Positions 53,401-64,000 of a stretch of DNA of 64,000 nt are shown here, piece after piece. Position numbers and translations under genes: made by a program. The first letter of the stretch is position 1. The number at the start of each line of letters is the position of its first letter. The notes below the pieces were generated by a model, which ran no database searches, was not told where the DNA came from, and saw nothing but the letters and a program-made list of their open reading frames with translations. The stretch comes from Tremella fuciformis (lineage: Eukaryota > Basidiomycota > Tremellomycetes > Tremellales > Tremellaceae), in contig CP136497.1 of assembly GCA_032768795.1 (NCBI GenBank), positions 684,501 to 748,500 on the forward strand. The letters are read 5' to 3'.

Positions 53401-55268
53401 ATGGACGAAAAGTGCACTCCGAGTAAAGCAACAGCGACCAAGACGAGACGTGGCAAATGGCGCCAGTACATCTGGCCCACCGGGGCGATGCACTCGACAT
53501 GCCCCCGATCAGAGACGCACGACGGCGAGCGGCTCGCGCGGGAAGTGACACTGCGCATGATCGTCTCGGGCGCGACGGCGAGCCCCATCGGCGCTGACGA
53601 TATGGAGCGGTGGTTAGAGAGGCAAGGGACCGACGAGGCCGATGAGGCGGCGCGGGTGCTGCTTTTCTTGCGGGAGGTCGAGCGGTGCGTGCGCCTTCAG
53701 CCCACTGAGAAGGAAGAAGCTGATGGGCGCGATGTAGGTACACGACGCTCTTCCTCGCTCTGCCGACGCATGTCCGGTCGGCCATTCCTACCCCGTTCGA
53801 CATCATCTCCGAGCTGTCCCTGCTCGAGGCCCCGAAAAACACCCAATCACACGTCCGACAGGCGTCGGCGGACTCGAGCATGACGGACGCATCGTGGTTG
53901 CGCACCATGCGGTACTCGTCCTCGGCGCCGCTGAGCTCGGGGTGGGGGTCGACGACCCGTGCGACGAGTCTGCCGGACGTGCCCGAGTCCCCGTCCGTAT
54001 TGTCGTCTCTCGCGGGCGAAGTCGAGTCGCGGCGCGGGGGCCGGTCAACTCCCGCGGTGAACCGGTATCGCCTCCCAGGCGGCGGGGGCGTGCCAATGGC
54101 ACCGCGCCCGCACTCGACGGCGAGCGAGGGCGATGATGATATTGATGGGGGAGTGCCGAGTGCGCCGCGGTCGAAGCTCGCGGCTGGCCTGGGGGGCGCG
54201 TCGAAGAGGGTGCCGAGCAGGCAGGCCGTGATTGGCTATACGGGGGGCAGCACTCTGTCCGCGATCATGTCGGCCAGCACGACCCTCTCGAGCGAGTCGA
54301 CGCAGTCGATAGCGAGCACCGTCTCGCAGTCCAAATCATCCGAACCGCCCAGAATCCCAAACCCGCAACCACGACCACTTCGCACGGAGCTCGACCGTAT
54401 CCTCAACCTGTACCTGCGGCCCTCGTCATCCGAATCAATCACGCCCCTCATACCCGTGCCTATCCTGCGCGCCCTCGAGCTGGAATCAGAGCTCACGACC
54501 CATCCGGACATCTTCCAGCCCCTGCTCGACCCGCTCTACGCCCACATCACGCACTCACAGCTGCACGCCTTCCTCCAAGACGCCGTGCGCAACTTGCACC
54601 GACACACCGCACTTGGCCGACTGCTCATCGGGCTCTCGACGTCGCTCGTGGGGCTCACAGCGACCATCCTGCTCCTGCTGGACCCATCGCCGTTCACGCT
54701 GCTGACAGAGCGGGTGGACCGGCCGTGGCGACTGCTGCTCATCCCGATCCTGCTTGGCGGGCTGGGCTACGCCTACGGCGCGCGCGAGGGCATGTGTTTC
54801 TGGCTCGCGCTCTTCGGGGTGCGCGAGGAGCCTGGCGACCCCGATGAGGCGCCGAGCGGCGCCCTGGACGCTGTGGCGATGTGGTGGGAGGCGCGGTCGC
54901 ACCGCCGCCAGATGCGCCAGTCTCAGAATTCAAGACGCCCGCGCAACAAGCTGAGAAAACGAGGAAGTTTACGAACCCAAGATGCCGATGGGGAGTTGCA
55001 AGCCGGCCCTGGTGCGAGGGGCAGATCCGGCTCGACGGCCAGCAGCAGTACTGCCAATCGGAGAGAGCCAAGCGACTCTTTTTGGGTGATGCTCTGGCGC
55101 TTGACGGGAACGGCGTGGGACGTTCGAAAAGTCGAAGATCCCATCTTGAGGCGATATCAGCGCCGAGCGGCGTGGCGGATAGCGGCCGTCTTGACGGTCG
55201 TGCTGCTGGGCGTAGGGGTCGTCCTGTACGTCCTGCCCTTCATACCTTGTAAGGACTGTGTCCGATAA
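53401..55268 (+). CDS. RGS-domain membrane protein (Rax1-like)
   Basis: Two exons, 53401-53684 and 53738-55268, give 604 aa. The first half of an RGS-like fold is seen in ARVLLFLREVERYTTLFLAL, completed across the intron. The second half follows a Ser/Pro-rich insert of about 190 residues: LRTELDRILNLYLRP, then LESELTTHPDIFQPLLDPLY. After it come three hydrophobic helices: LGRLLIGLSTSLVGLTATIL, WRLLLIPILLGGLGYAYGA and a C-terminal one (IAAVLTVVLLGVGVVLYVLP), ending CKDCVR. This layout, RGS then three helices, resembles yeast Rax1, a bud-site and polarity factor. Whether it regulates a G-alpha is unknown. The N-terminal exon may begin further upstream. Confidence 0.78.
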
Positions 55269-55424
55269 TCCCCCGCGCCTTCTGTAGACTGTATGAGTAT
55301 TGGGTTCGTGAGGAACGTAAGATGGTTTGGAATGCTGGATGCATACAAGCACTGCGTGCAACTTACAGGTATGATCGGTGCAGGGTATAATGTCTCCCCA
55401 ATCGCGCCTTCCCGGAGAGCAAGC

Positions 55425-58400
55425 TCACCGCCTGGGCGATTTCGGCTTGAGTGGCGACCCGTCTCCTGGCTGCAAGAGGCTGGTAGTATTGCCCCCTCTG
55501 CCGCCTCGCAGATGGCCAGGAGTCTTCCGCGCTCGTCCTTGACCTCGGGGCGTGGTCAGTCTCGGGGCGGTCGGTATGGGCGATGGCGACTGCGGTGGAC
55601 CAAGCGGAATGGTCGTAGGCATCGGCGAGTTGGCCTTGTCTTGTGGGACTTTGAATCCCTAGCTGTCAGCTGGTGTCCTCTCGAGGGCCGTTGGGTAGCT
55701 GACATATTTGAAGCCCTGCTCAAATACGTCCTCCATCACATCCTCAAAATCGCCCGCCTCCATGTGCTGCAAGTATAGCTGATACAAAAGCAAGGCATAC
55801 TCGGCGTCTTCGATCGAGTCGTGCCCATGGACCTGTCCCTGGATGTCCTTCTTGAGGAGGTACCAGGACAGGTAGCGGAGCGACAGTTTGCGCTGTCGGC
55901 CCGGCAGAGTAAAGAGGTTGACAGTGTCCATGACCTGAGACGGCGGCACGAAGATATCTGGTGGATCAGTATCGACTATAGCCCCATGACCCGGTGGATC
56001 TACTGATCGTCCGGAAATCCTTGGCCAGTCCATGCCCGATGAATATGCAGCCAAGGTCCACCAAAAGTCGCAGCTTCTTGTACGCAACTTTGAGCGGTAC
56101 AAGGGTGTGTACTGAGCTGCCAGGATCGAGATCACCACTTTTGATACCGGAAAACTCGGTAAGATAGTCGACAACCGTTTCTTTGGTGTGTATGTAATCG
56201 TCGATGAAGGGTTCGCCCGCTCTGGGTTCTTCTCCTCGTAGCACTGATACTCGAGCCAAAGACATGTGAGAAGGCCGGAGGATATTCTTCGTGCCATCCG
56301 ATCGGAACTCCATCTCTTCCTGACGCGTGAGCTATTGTATACACGAGTCGACCAGCTCACCTGCTGAAGAGCGACAAACTCTGCATCGATGGCAATGTGA
56401 GTACCTGCACTAGGCAGCTCCTCTCGGGAAAGGAGATCGTGCTTGATCCTGTCCTTCTTCCGGTTCCTAATGGTCAGCCGAGGCTTGAGGGTATTCGTCG
56501 ACATACCAAGCCAGAGAGACGTCCTGAAAGAGGATCTCCGTATCGAGGCTCGTCGGCAAGCGACTCAGATCCAAGGCAGAATGACTGTCTACGCGCTCAA
56601 AGATGAGCACCGCCGGAGTCTTCCAGTCTGCTGCGAAGCTCAAGGCAGCCTGTTCCGAGACGGGTCGGACAACAAAGTCGTTGAACATGACCCATTCACC
56701 GGCTTCGCTGTCTTCCGGCTGAGGGATCTTGACAAGCGAAACAAGATGAGAGGGTGTGTCGACCTCATCGGTCACCTGCACAACCAAACTCTAGTGGATA
56801 AGTATATCTTCGGACAACATTACAGAACAGCTCACCCGCAGCTGATAGGTCAAAGCGTCAGGCCGTTCTCCAGGCAAGAGCTGCCCGTCGGATTCTAGGC
56901 TAAAAGACAAGGTGGGGGCGAGAAAAGACGAGCCATCCGTGCGGTCTTGCCAGATCTCGGCAATCTCGTTCGAAGTGACCATAGCGTTTACGGATAAGAC
57001 CGGTGGCAGGCTACTCGCTCCAGGCGCAAGAGTCCTTGAGGAGACGAGCCATGCGAAATGCTTGCACCGGCTGCAAGACGCCTTGGTGGTGGTCTCACGG
57101 ATGATCGATGACCGAAGCATGGACGAGAAGTCCAGGTCTGTCGTTGCGCCCGACTTGGGGTATTGCAAGTCGACCGCGTGAAGTGTGGATTCTCGCGCGG
57201 TGACAAGGTTGCAGTCTTTGCATCTGTTTGTCGTGCGCACCCGGATTCCAAGCACTTGGTCGATCGCCGATGGTCTGTCCGAGAGAGAAAGACCATCCAA
57301 TTCCGTCTCTCTTGGCAGGAGATCGAAAGACTCGCCATCCACCACACTTTCCGTCGAGAAAGTGGACAGCAACCACCGATTGAAGCCCTGGATCAAGCTG
57401 CCGTACGGCGAGGTCGACTTTGCGTCCGCGTCGAGCAATCCGAGTGCCGAAGCTTGCGGCGTTGCACTGAATGCTCGGGAGAAGTTGCTCGCCTGACAAT
57501 TGGTCCCTTGGGCATCCTCGAGCATGCGGAAAAGGAACCCTGCCTCGCACAGCAGACAATGCTCCTTCTTGCAGTCAACGCAGATGTGTGCCTTGGCCAC
57601 TGCTCTCAGCGGCACGGTGTAATGCAGAGCCTGGAGAAGAGCGTTGGTGTACGAGTTAAGGATGTCCGTTTCGAGGCCGGAATACGGAGTTCGGTTGTAG
57701 TAGCCAAAGTCGAAATCTTCGATACCAAACTTGGAATATTTGATCTCGACTTTCTTGTAGTACTTCGGCATGAGTCCGGGCCCGACGTCGTCTTCATGCG
57801 CGATCGAGTCCCGTGCCCTCTTCTCGGACCGGAAGCGCGGGGCGGAGTCTCGGCGATGAGCTGCAGCACCCTTGCCCGGCTTCTGACTCCCAGCACCTGG
57901 ACGAGCTTTGAGCCGGTTGATACCCTTGTCGTCCGGGCCCAAGCGGCCCCAGAGAGCGCCGTCTCGCAGCTGGAGCTTGGCCTGGATAGCCGGAGGGATC
58001 GGTTCCGGCGGGTTGTAGAAAGGGGAGAAGCGCGTAGCATAGTCGGAGGTGGGAAAGTTGGACAGTAGTGGTTCCGAGTACTGTGGGAGACCGATGACAT
58101 TGAGCGGCGTTGTGTCTTTCCATTGCACATAAGGAGGAGGATCAGGATTGTCAGGCCATTCGGGCGGGACACCGTCGTAGCCGTTGAACGGCGGCAAATA
58201 CAGTTGGCCGTCCTCACCCCTCGGAGCGCTGTCGCTGACATCATGAGTCGTCCACAGGTGCAAGGTGCCGTTTGACTCGCCAAAGGCGAGATAGTCGCCC
58301 ATCGGGCTGAGGGCCATGGACGTGACGAACGACTGGACGCCCAGCTGCTGCAGAGTCGCTGCGGAGCTCTCGGAAGTGTCGACAGCCTGAAGCATGCCTT

Positions 58401-59347
58401 GCTGAGAGCAAATGACCATCTTGAGGGGGTCGGTCGGGTGCAAGAGGCAGAAAGCGGCGCCCTCCGAGAACGACACGGGAGGGAGTGCGCGAAGGGTTCG
58501 CACGTCGTACAGGCGGACGAGCGGGTCGGGGACGGGATGTCCTTGGCTGTTCGTCAGCATGAGCACGGGGGCGATGTTGGCCATACTGACCGGTGGGTCC
58601 AACCCCAGGTGGCTACGAGTGCTCCTTGCATATCTGCGCCGCTCAGACCACCCGTGTGTGCTTGTGCAGAGGTGATGCCTGCCGCGGGTCTGAAGCCAGT
58701 CCGAGGGTCCAAGACAGAGACCTGCCCGGACAGGGAGGCGCAGACGACCGACCGCTGCTGAGGGAAGAGCTTGACAATGGGACTGGGCGTGTCAAACTGC
58801 AGTTAAAGGCCTGCTTCCGCGGTAAAGCAGCAAAGAGGCCGACTCACTGAGCGGACAATCTCCCCTCGGCTCGTGTTGGCCAGAACCATTTGGCCCGAAC
58901 CGCCAGCAACGACCTCATGGCTATTGACGGGATTCGGCGCCATCGTATTCAGCGAGCGCAGCTTGTCCCTTCTCATCAGCCCCACTCTCGACCCCGATCC
59001 TCTTGGCAGTTAGGGACTGACTGTACCGTCCACTTCGGCGCGCCGCCGCGTTTGCGGCCGCCTATTCCACCCTCGGTGAGAGTCCACACATCGCGGTCCG
59101 TCGCGCGGATCTCCTTGACGCCATCGGTCATCTGCATAAACACGCCCTGGGGCTTTGGCACCCCGACTGGGAATTGCACATTGCGATGCAGGCTGAGGGG
59201 CGTGTGCAGCGCCGAGACGAGACCGGAGGACGAGCCGACCCAGAGGATGTCGGAGAACGCGTCCACGGTGAGTGCTGTCGGCCATGGCTGCGGGTCGAAC
59301 GGGGTCGGCGGGAGCGGGAAGAGGTGGACGGGGTTGTAGAATGTCAT
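55425..59347 (-). CDS. PAN2: PAN2, catalytic subunit of the Pan2-Pan3 deadenylase
   Basis: Trims mRNA poly(A) tails in the cytoplasm. Nine exons on the minus strand: 59347-59022, 58968-58848, 58796-58591, 58546-56836, 56790-56507, 56466-56361, 56319-56004, 55957-55704 and 55658-55425; 1185 aa. The N-terminal WD40 region includes [19 protein letters not shown] and [24 protein letters not shown]-type domain follows, where the usual catalytic cysteine position reads [11 protein letters not shown], so it is a pseudoprotease as in all PAN2. The RNase T/DEDDh exonuclease has [23 protein letters not shown] and HGHDSIEDA. The Pro/Arg-rich tail is species-like. Start chosen as ATG at 59347 ([14 protein letters not shown]); the open frame extends further upstream. 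Confidence 0.94.
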
Positions 59348-59517
59348 CTTGGCTGGCTGTACGCCCAGGCCATCGCCTCCTGGTGAGGCGAACACAATGT
59401 ATCCAGTGGCTGGGAGGTAGATGAGCTGGTAGGAAGAAGTCGAAGTGGAGGTACGACCAGATGGAATTCCCTTGGCGTGGAATTCGTCTCTTTCTTACTC
59501 ATATCATCTCTGCGGCC

Positions 59518-60433
59518 ATGTCGACCTCACTCGCAAGCTCCTTGGCCCGCCAAGCCGGCCCATCGCGTCTCCCACAAGCTCTCAGACCCGCTCGGCGAGC
59601 CCGGCTGCTCCTCAGAGCGGGCGCAAGAGGTCTGGGTTCAAGTGCCCCTTCGAGACAATGGTCAGACGACGCAGCCTTCCCAGTGGTCCGAGACCAGCTC
59701 GTGCCCATTGTCGTCGAACAGACAGCTCGCGGCGAAAGAAGCTACGATATCTACTCACGGCTCCTTCGCGAACGAGTCATCTTCCTCGGGCCCGTGCGTG
59801 TCCAAACATCTACAAGGGAGTGCTGACGCTTGATGCAGGTATCCGACCAGCCGTCGACACTGCTCACGGCACAGCTGCTGTTCCTTGAGGCGGAGGATGC
59901 TCAGCGCCCGATCAAGCTGTACATCAACTCACCGGGGGGCAGCGTGACAGCCGGTCTAGCGATCTACGACACGATGCAATACGTCTCGCCGCCGGTGCAT
60001 ACGTTCTGCATGGGCCAAGCGGCGAGTATGGGCAGTCTGCTCTTGGCTGGCGGCGAGAGGGGCCATCGGTACGCGCTCAAGAATAGCAGTGTGATGATAC
60101 ATCGTGAGTCCCCCACCACCTGGGACAAGGACAGCGAGAGCTTGGCCCGAGTGGGAGAAGCTGACCGCAGAACCGTCTGGCGGGGCGAGCGGCCAGGCGT
60201 CCGACATTGCCCTTCACGCGAAAGAGATCCTGCGGATACGCGCGGCGTTGACAGACATCTACGCACAGCACTGCACCAAGCCGGACGAGGCCCACGATGC
60301 TGCGAGGGAGCGATTCGAGAAGGCACTGGAGAGGGACTACTTTATGACGTCCGAAGAGGCAGTCGAGTTTGGCATCATCGACAAGATTGTCGAGACGAGA
60401 GGCAAGGCCAAGCAGGAGGAAGGCAAGTCATGA
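59518..60433 (+). CDS. clpP: Mitochondrial ClpP protease subunit
   Basis: Serine protease of the mitochondrial matrix, partner of ClpX-type unfoldases; absent from Saccharomyces but present in many other fungi. Three exons: 59518-59793, 59839-60103 and 60171-60433; 267 aa. The Arg/Ala/Ser-rich N-terminus ([20 protein letters not shown]) is a mitochondrial targeting peptide. The family core is [20 protein letters not shown], the catalytic serine in [11 protein letters not shown], histidine in SVMIHQPSGGASG (joined over the second intron) and aspartate in [11 protein letters not shown]. An in-frame ATG at 59461 could extend it by 19 residues. It diverges from PAN2 across 170 bases. Confidence 0.95.
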
Positions 60434-60528
60434 CACGTCGTCCACGGCGAAGCGAAGGCAAGATCATGGACGATGCATTTTGTTGGGTAAGACTATGCTG
60501 AGCGATGCAGGGTATCCTTGATGGTTCG

Positions 60529-62186
60529 TCATAGTTCCTTTTTCTCATTGTTGTCTGGAGCAGTCTTGAGCTTGAGCGTTTTCGTCGGCTTGTACTCTTC
60601 CATCGCACGCAGTCGCTCCGGTAGAGTGGGGTGCGAGTGGTGGTACATCGAGTAGAGGCGGTCGTTGTGCGGCGAGGAGAGGTTGTCGATGTGTAGCTTG
60701 ATGAGGGAGCGCGAGAGGGCTTCTTTCCTGCCGAGCTGGACGCCGAATTCGTCTGATCATCAGCCTGGACCGTCTCAAACGTCTTCGAGAGGTCACGACT
60801 AACCCGCCTGGTACTCGTATTTTCTCGTTTGGGCGTTCAGGAAGAACTTGACGACCGTGTCCAGCGGGTCGAGCACCATCTGATACAGCGTGAAACTGAT
60901 CATGGTCGGCTGTCTGCCGCCCGAGAGCCCCGGGGCGGCGAGCCGAGGATCAAAGCCGAATGAGGAGAAGAGGGAGCGGTTGTTCATGAAGAAGAGGAAC
61001 GAGGAGATGTTGAAGAGGATATGGAATTGAGCAGCCACGAGTAGCTTGGTGGGGTGGGCTACACGTCAGCCGTTCTGTATTCAAAGCGACAGGGGAGGAC
61101 ATACAGAAATACCAGTGGCCAAGCTCATGGGCGAGGACCGCCTCGACCTCGGTCGGCGTCGACTTGTCGATCAGTGTATCAAACAGCACGATGTGCTTGG
61201 ACCACGGCAATCCGTAAAAGTATCTGCAGAGTCAACACCTTCCTACGGGTTGCAGAGGGACAGGGCCCACGCGTTCGAGTGCGAGCTGCGCTTGCTCCCG
61301 TCAATCTGGTACAGATGCTTGAGGGGGAACTGCAGCTGCCTCGCGAGCCCCTCGACCTTGCCGCGCAGCTCGCCGTCCGGCAGCGGCGTGAGCTTGTTGA
61401 AGAGCGGCTGGATGAGCGTGGGGAAGACGACCTGCAGCGCGAGCTGGACGGCGACAAAGAAGACCATGAGGTACGGCACGAACGCGCGGCCGGCCCAGTC
61501 GATGATCCGCAGGAGGGCAGCGAGGAAGGGGAGGCCGATCGCGCCGACCAGGGCGTACGACACGAGCTGGTCCCGCGCCCAGAGGGCCACCGTGGACTTG
61601 TTGAACCCGTGCTTGGCCTCGAGGCGGAAGGTGTGGTAGTAGTCCCACGGCAGGCCCAGGAGGGCCGGGCCCAGCGTGAGGATCGTGAACCATATGAGCG
61701 ACTGGGTGATCTGGCCGTCAGCCCATACCTAGCCGTATAAATAGCGACGTGCGACCCGGGTGTGGCTCAGGCCGACAGAGCGCATCACAGCGCCCGCAGC
61801 GTACCATGCACGGGCGTACATCCGGCCTTTGAGCATGACGACAGATACCGCCTGACTCCAGACGGTCTTGGCGATGCTGAATCGGCACTTGTCCCGACCA
61901 TAGCTCTGCGCTTTCTTGAAGGTCTTGGCATCGATGTGCGAGGCGATCTCGGGCGGAGGCGCAGGCCGAGAGTAGCATGCCAGCTGGCGGAAACTGCTCG
62001 TTAGCCTGGTCTTGCTCAATCTGGGTCGAGATATGGGACACACGAAAGCCATAGCTCAAAGGCCGTCTGGGCGAGAGAGCTGTACAGCACGATGGACTCC
62101 CAGTTGATCGCCTGGTTGTCCGCCAGACGGGCGACATGCTGCACCCAGCTGTCCAGTGGCCTGATCAGGTCTTGCAGTGCCGACAT
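60529..62186 (-). CDS. STE24: Ste24 CAAX prenyl protease (M48)
   Basis: Zinc metalloprotease of the ER/nuclear membrane that removes the last three residues of prenylated CAAX proteins, including a-type mating pheromone, and can clear jammed translocons. Six exons: 62186-62044, 61993-61756, 61710-61262, 61223-61105, 61058-60804 and 60752-60529; 475 aa. The HExxH site is LAHELGHW; the third zinc ligand is in YEYQADEFG. Signature segments are SQSLIWF-like ITQSLIWFTILTLGP, FRLEAKHGFNKST, QIDGSKRSSHSNAW and FYGLPWSKHIVLFDTLID. Multiple hydrophobic helices fit the barrel topology. The second intron donor is a weak GTCGCA, chosen because it alone keeps frame. Stops of ClpP and Ste24 are 95 bases apart. 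Confidence 0.94.
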
Positions 62187-62380
62187 CTTGGTCCTTGCTA
62201 TTGGTGCTGGACAATGTCGACACCGCGACACCTTGTATTCGTGAAACGCTTCACTTGGCCCGGCCGAAGAGTGACGCGTGGCACTTCGGACCCGGAGGCC
62301 GAGAGGCCGTCCAGGCATCGGTCTGTCATACGGTTCATGGTCGTTTCTAATGCTACAACTACATGATACTTGAGGTGCGC

Positions 62381-64000
62381 TCACGCCGTAAATGTGATCC
62401 AGCCTGGTACAGGGCAGCTCGGAGGAGCAGGTATAACCTCGATGATGGGTGGTGGAACGCCCTTGGCTCCTTCTTTGACAAGGTCTTCCGTCCCTGCCAC
62501 CAAACCCATGACGGGCGACTGGACAGGTGTGCCACTACGGCTTCGCTCCGAATCAGATGTGCTGCTTGCTAGAGAGAATTTCTTCTGCGGTGGAGCAGGC
62601 GCCTTTCTGCGACTGCGCGGTGGCGAGGCCCCAGAATCAGAATGCAGTTCCGATCTGGACGAGTTTGCCGATCTCGGACGGTCCAGTGAGGCGGATTGCG
62701 ACACGTCGAGCAGCGACGATTGGCGCACGGGGTCTCGCGAAGTATACACCGAAGTGTTGAGAAGGGAGGAGCCGTTAGAGTGCGGTGCGGCAGACGAGGG
62801 ACGAGGTAAAGCAGCCGCCACGGCATCGAGCGACATGGTGGACGAGGTTGAGTCTTGCCGCAAGTCTTTTGCCGACAGACTTCTTTCAAGCTGTTTCGGC
62901 TCCTCCAAGCATCTCTCGACGAGCCGAGCCGTCGTTGAGTGAACATCCCGGAAATGACCATTGGAGACCAGGGACCGGAGTACGAGCTTGATCTGAGGTC
63001 GTTTGTATGGGTCGCTCTTCAGTTGGGTGTGATTGAGAAGAGGATACAACACTCTTAGGTATGTGTGGCGCAGCTCATTGTCAGCTACACACCGGACAGC
63101 TCCAAGCAGCTTACGGCTTCGCACTCTTCGGGCAGATCGACGAGCTCTCGGATGAAGACGTCCAGTAAAACCCGCAAGTCGTTTGTGTAGAAATACTCTT
63201 GCGTGCCAGGAGTCGTGAACAGGAGGTAAAGGATCTTGAGAATGAGGAGCTGCATGCACATGCCTTCAGGTGTGTTTTCTGGACTGTCAGCTAAGATGGA
63301 AGATGACTTGAAAACAGCTGACCTGATCGATTGAGCATGAAGATGACATTCTCGCCAAAGGTCTTGCTGCTGCCCAGACGCCTCATAAGCACCATCAGGA
63401 CCCGGTTCTGCGTCTTCGAATCTTCGGAGTGATCGTGAGTATATGGCACGGTCCCGCCCGTATGAGCGCGGACATGATGCCTCATGTGTGATTCGGCGTG
63501 CAGCGACTTGGATAACGGTTCGTCCGTAAATGTTGCCGTCGAAGTGATGGGGGCAGAGGCAGTGAGATTCTTGTCTGGATGCTTGGTAGGCAACGCGAAG
63601 ACCATGAATTGCTCGTTGAGTGCCACCTTTCGATCAGCTCCGCGCACAGAAAGCTTAGCTAACGCACAATGAGCTTGATGACAGCATAGTTGAGCCGTTC
63701 ATCCTGCTGATCTCTGGTCACTTCTACCAGCTCGAAAAGGTGGTCGATGAAAGCGTCGTCGAACTGCGCCAGCTCCGTGGCATCGAGCTTTTGCACTCGG
63801 CACACCTCGTACATGAGGTCTGTTGCCGGTATCCGCAAGCGGGACTCAATTGGCGGGAGACCATGCGAGAAAGTCTGGATCTTAACTGGCAATCCGAGTG
63901 ACGAACCAGCTTACCTCGTCGACCTCCAGTCCCACTACCTCTCCCAGAGTCGGCAGTAGCTTGCGCCATTTCCTGTGCGATTTGAAGAGAGACGGATGGC
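62381..64000 (-). CDS. LDB17: Ldb17/SPIN90 family protein, 3' part
   Basis: Actin-patch and endocytosis regulator (SPIN90/Dip1 proteins activate the Arp2/3 complex). The 5' end lies beyond the right edge. Exons seen: 64000-63915 (partial), 63844-63668, 63626-63323, 63278-63115 and 63073-62381. Conserved blocks: [89 protein letters not shown] and [20 protein letters not shown]. The C-terminal about 150 residues are Ser/Pro-rich with [16 protein letters not shown], a likely SH3-binding motif as in fungal Ldb17. All internal phases agree. Confidence 0.9.

Noticed and set aside
56836..57700. PAN2 as degraded ubiquitin protease because of a missing catalytic cysteine
   Set aside because: Loss of the catalytic residues is the normal state of PAN2; the exonuclease motifs are intact.
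57163..58068. 301-codon plus-strand frame inside PAN2
   Set aside because: Antisense to the UCH-type domain, which has clear family similarity.
1..64000. tRNA, rRNA, CRISPR, prophage or transposase signatures
   Set aside because: None seen on reading both strands; repeat spacing, A/B-box pairs and transposase motifs were not found, though short RNA genes could be missed by eye.

Overview
This window is nuclear DNA of a basidiomycete fungus, most likely a Tremellomycetes-type yeast or dimorphic fungus. The evidence is a GC-rich sequence, intron-rich genes with mostly 40-50 nt introns (GTRNGT or GTCAGY donors, CTGAC/CTAAC/CTCAC branch points a few bases before CAG/TAG/AAG acceptors), and fungal gene content: Msb2-like mucin, RGS-TM protein, the fungal complex I 9.5 kDa subunit, PAN2 and Ldb17. 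The species was not identified. All gene models were built by eye, joining exons so that reading phase and protein-family homology agree; no aligner was run.

Layout, left to right: 5' end of a UPF0014 membrane protein; a disordered protein of unknown function; a GSP39-like short-chain dehydrogenase; PIG-P (GPI synthesis); adenine phosphoribosyltransferase; a CRIB-domain protein; Ssz1 (ribosome-associated complex); a p24 cargo receptor; a DsbA-like thioredoxin-fold protein; Sfm1 methyltransferase; a GNAT acetyltransferase; a DUF1348 protein; then about 1.7 kb without a supported gene, with a strong palindrome; an Msb2-like signalling mucin; a disordered protein; Dcn1; coatomer delta; a two-RRM TIA1/Pub1-like protein; a histone-fold TFIID-type subunit; eIF5A; pantothenate synthetase; complex I 9.5 kDa subunit; Nop4; SARAF-like protein; a large receptor-like multi-pass membrane protein; TXNL1 (thioredoxin-PITH); an MFS transporter; a putative metal-dependent hydrolase; an RGS-domain membrane protein; PAN2; mitochondrial ClpP; Ste24; and the 3' part of Ldb17.

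This is a compact housekeeping region, not a gene cluster. Genes alternate between strands, convergent stops are often about 80-350 bases apart, and many divergent pairs share promoters of 60-350 bases. Functional themes are the secretory pathway and GPI (PIG-P, p24, delta-COP, Ste24), translation (Ssz1, Sfm1, eIF5A, Nop4), mRNA turnover (PAN2, TIA1-like), and cell-surface or polarity signalling (Msb2-like, CRIB protein, RGS protein, receptor-like protein, Ldb17). No transposon, CRISPR array, rRNA or tRNA gene was found.

The most unusual observations concern gene structure. Three genes have an intron inside or directly after the start codon. Three introns appear to use GC-AG ends. Two genes (SDR and MFS transporter) appear to lack a usable AG acceptor where homology demands one. 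One thioredoxin exon is only 11 nt. Several frame-preserving introns are hidden inside long open frames, including one that hides a good CRIB motif. The 1.4 kb-aa receptor-like membrane protein is the best candidate for uncharacterised biology.
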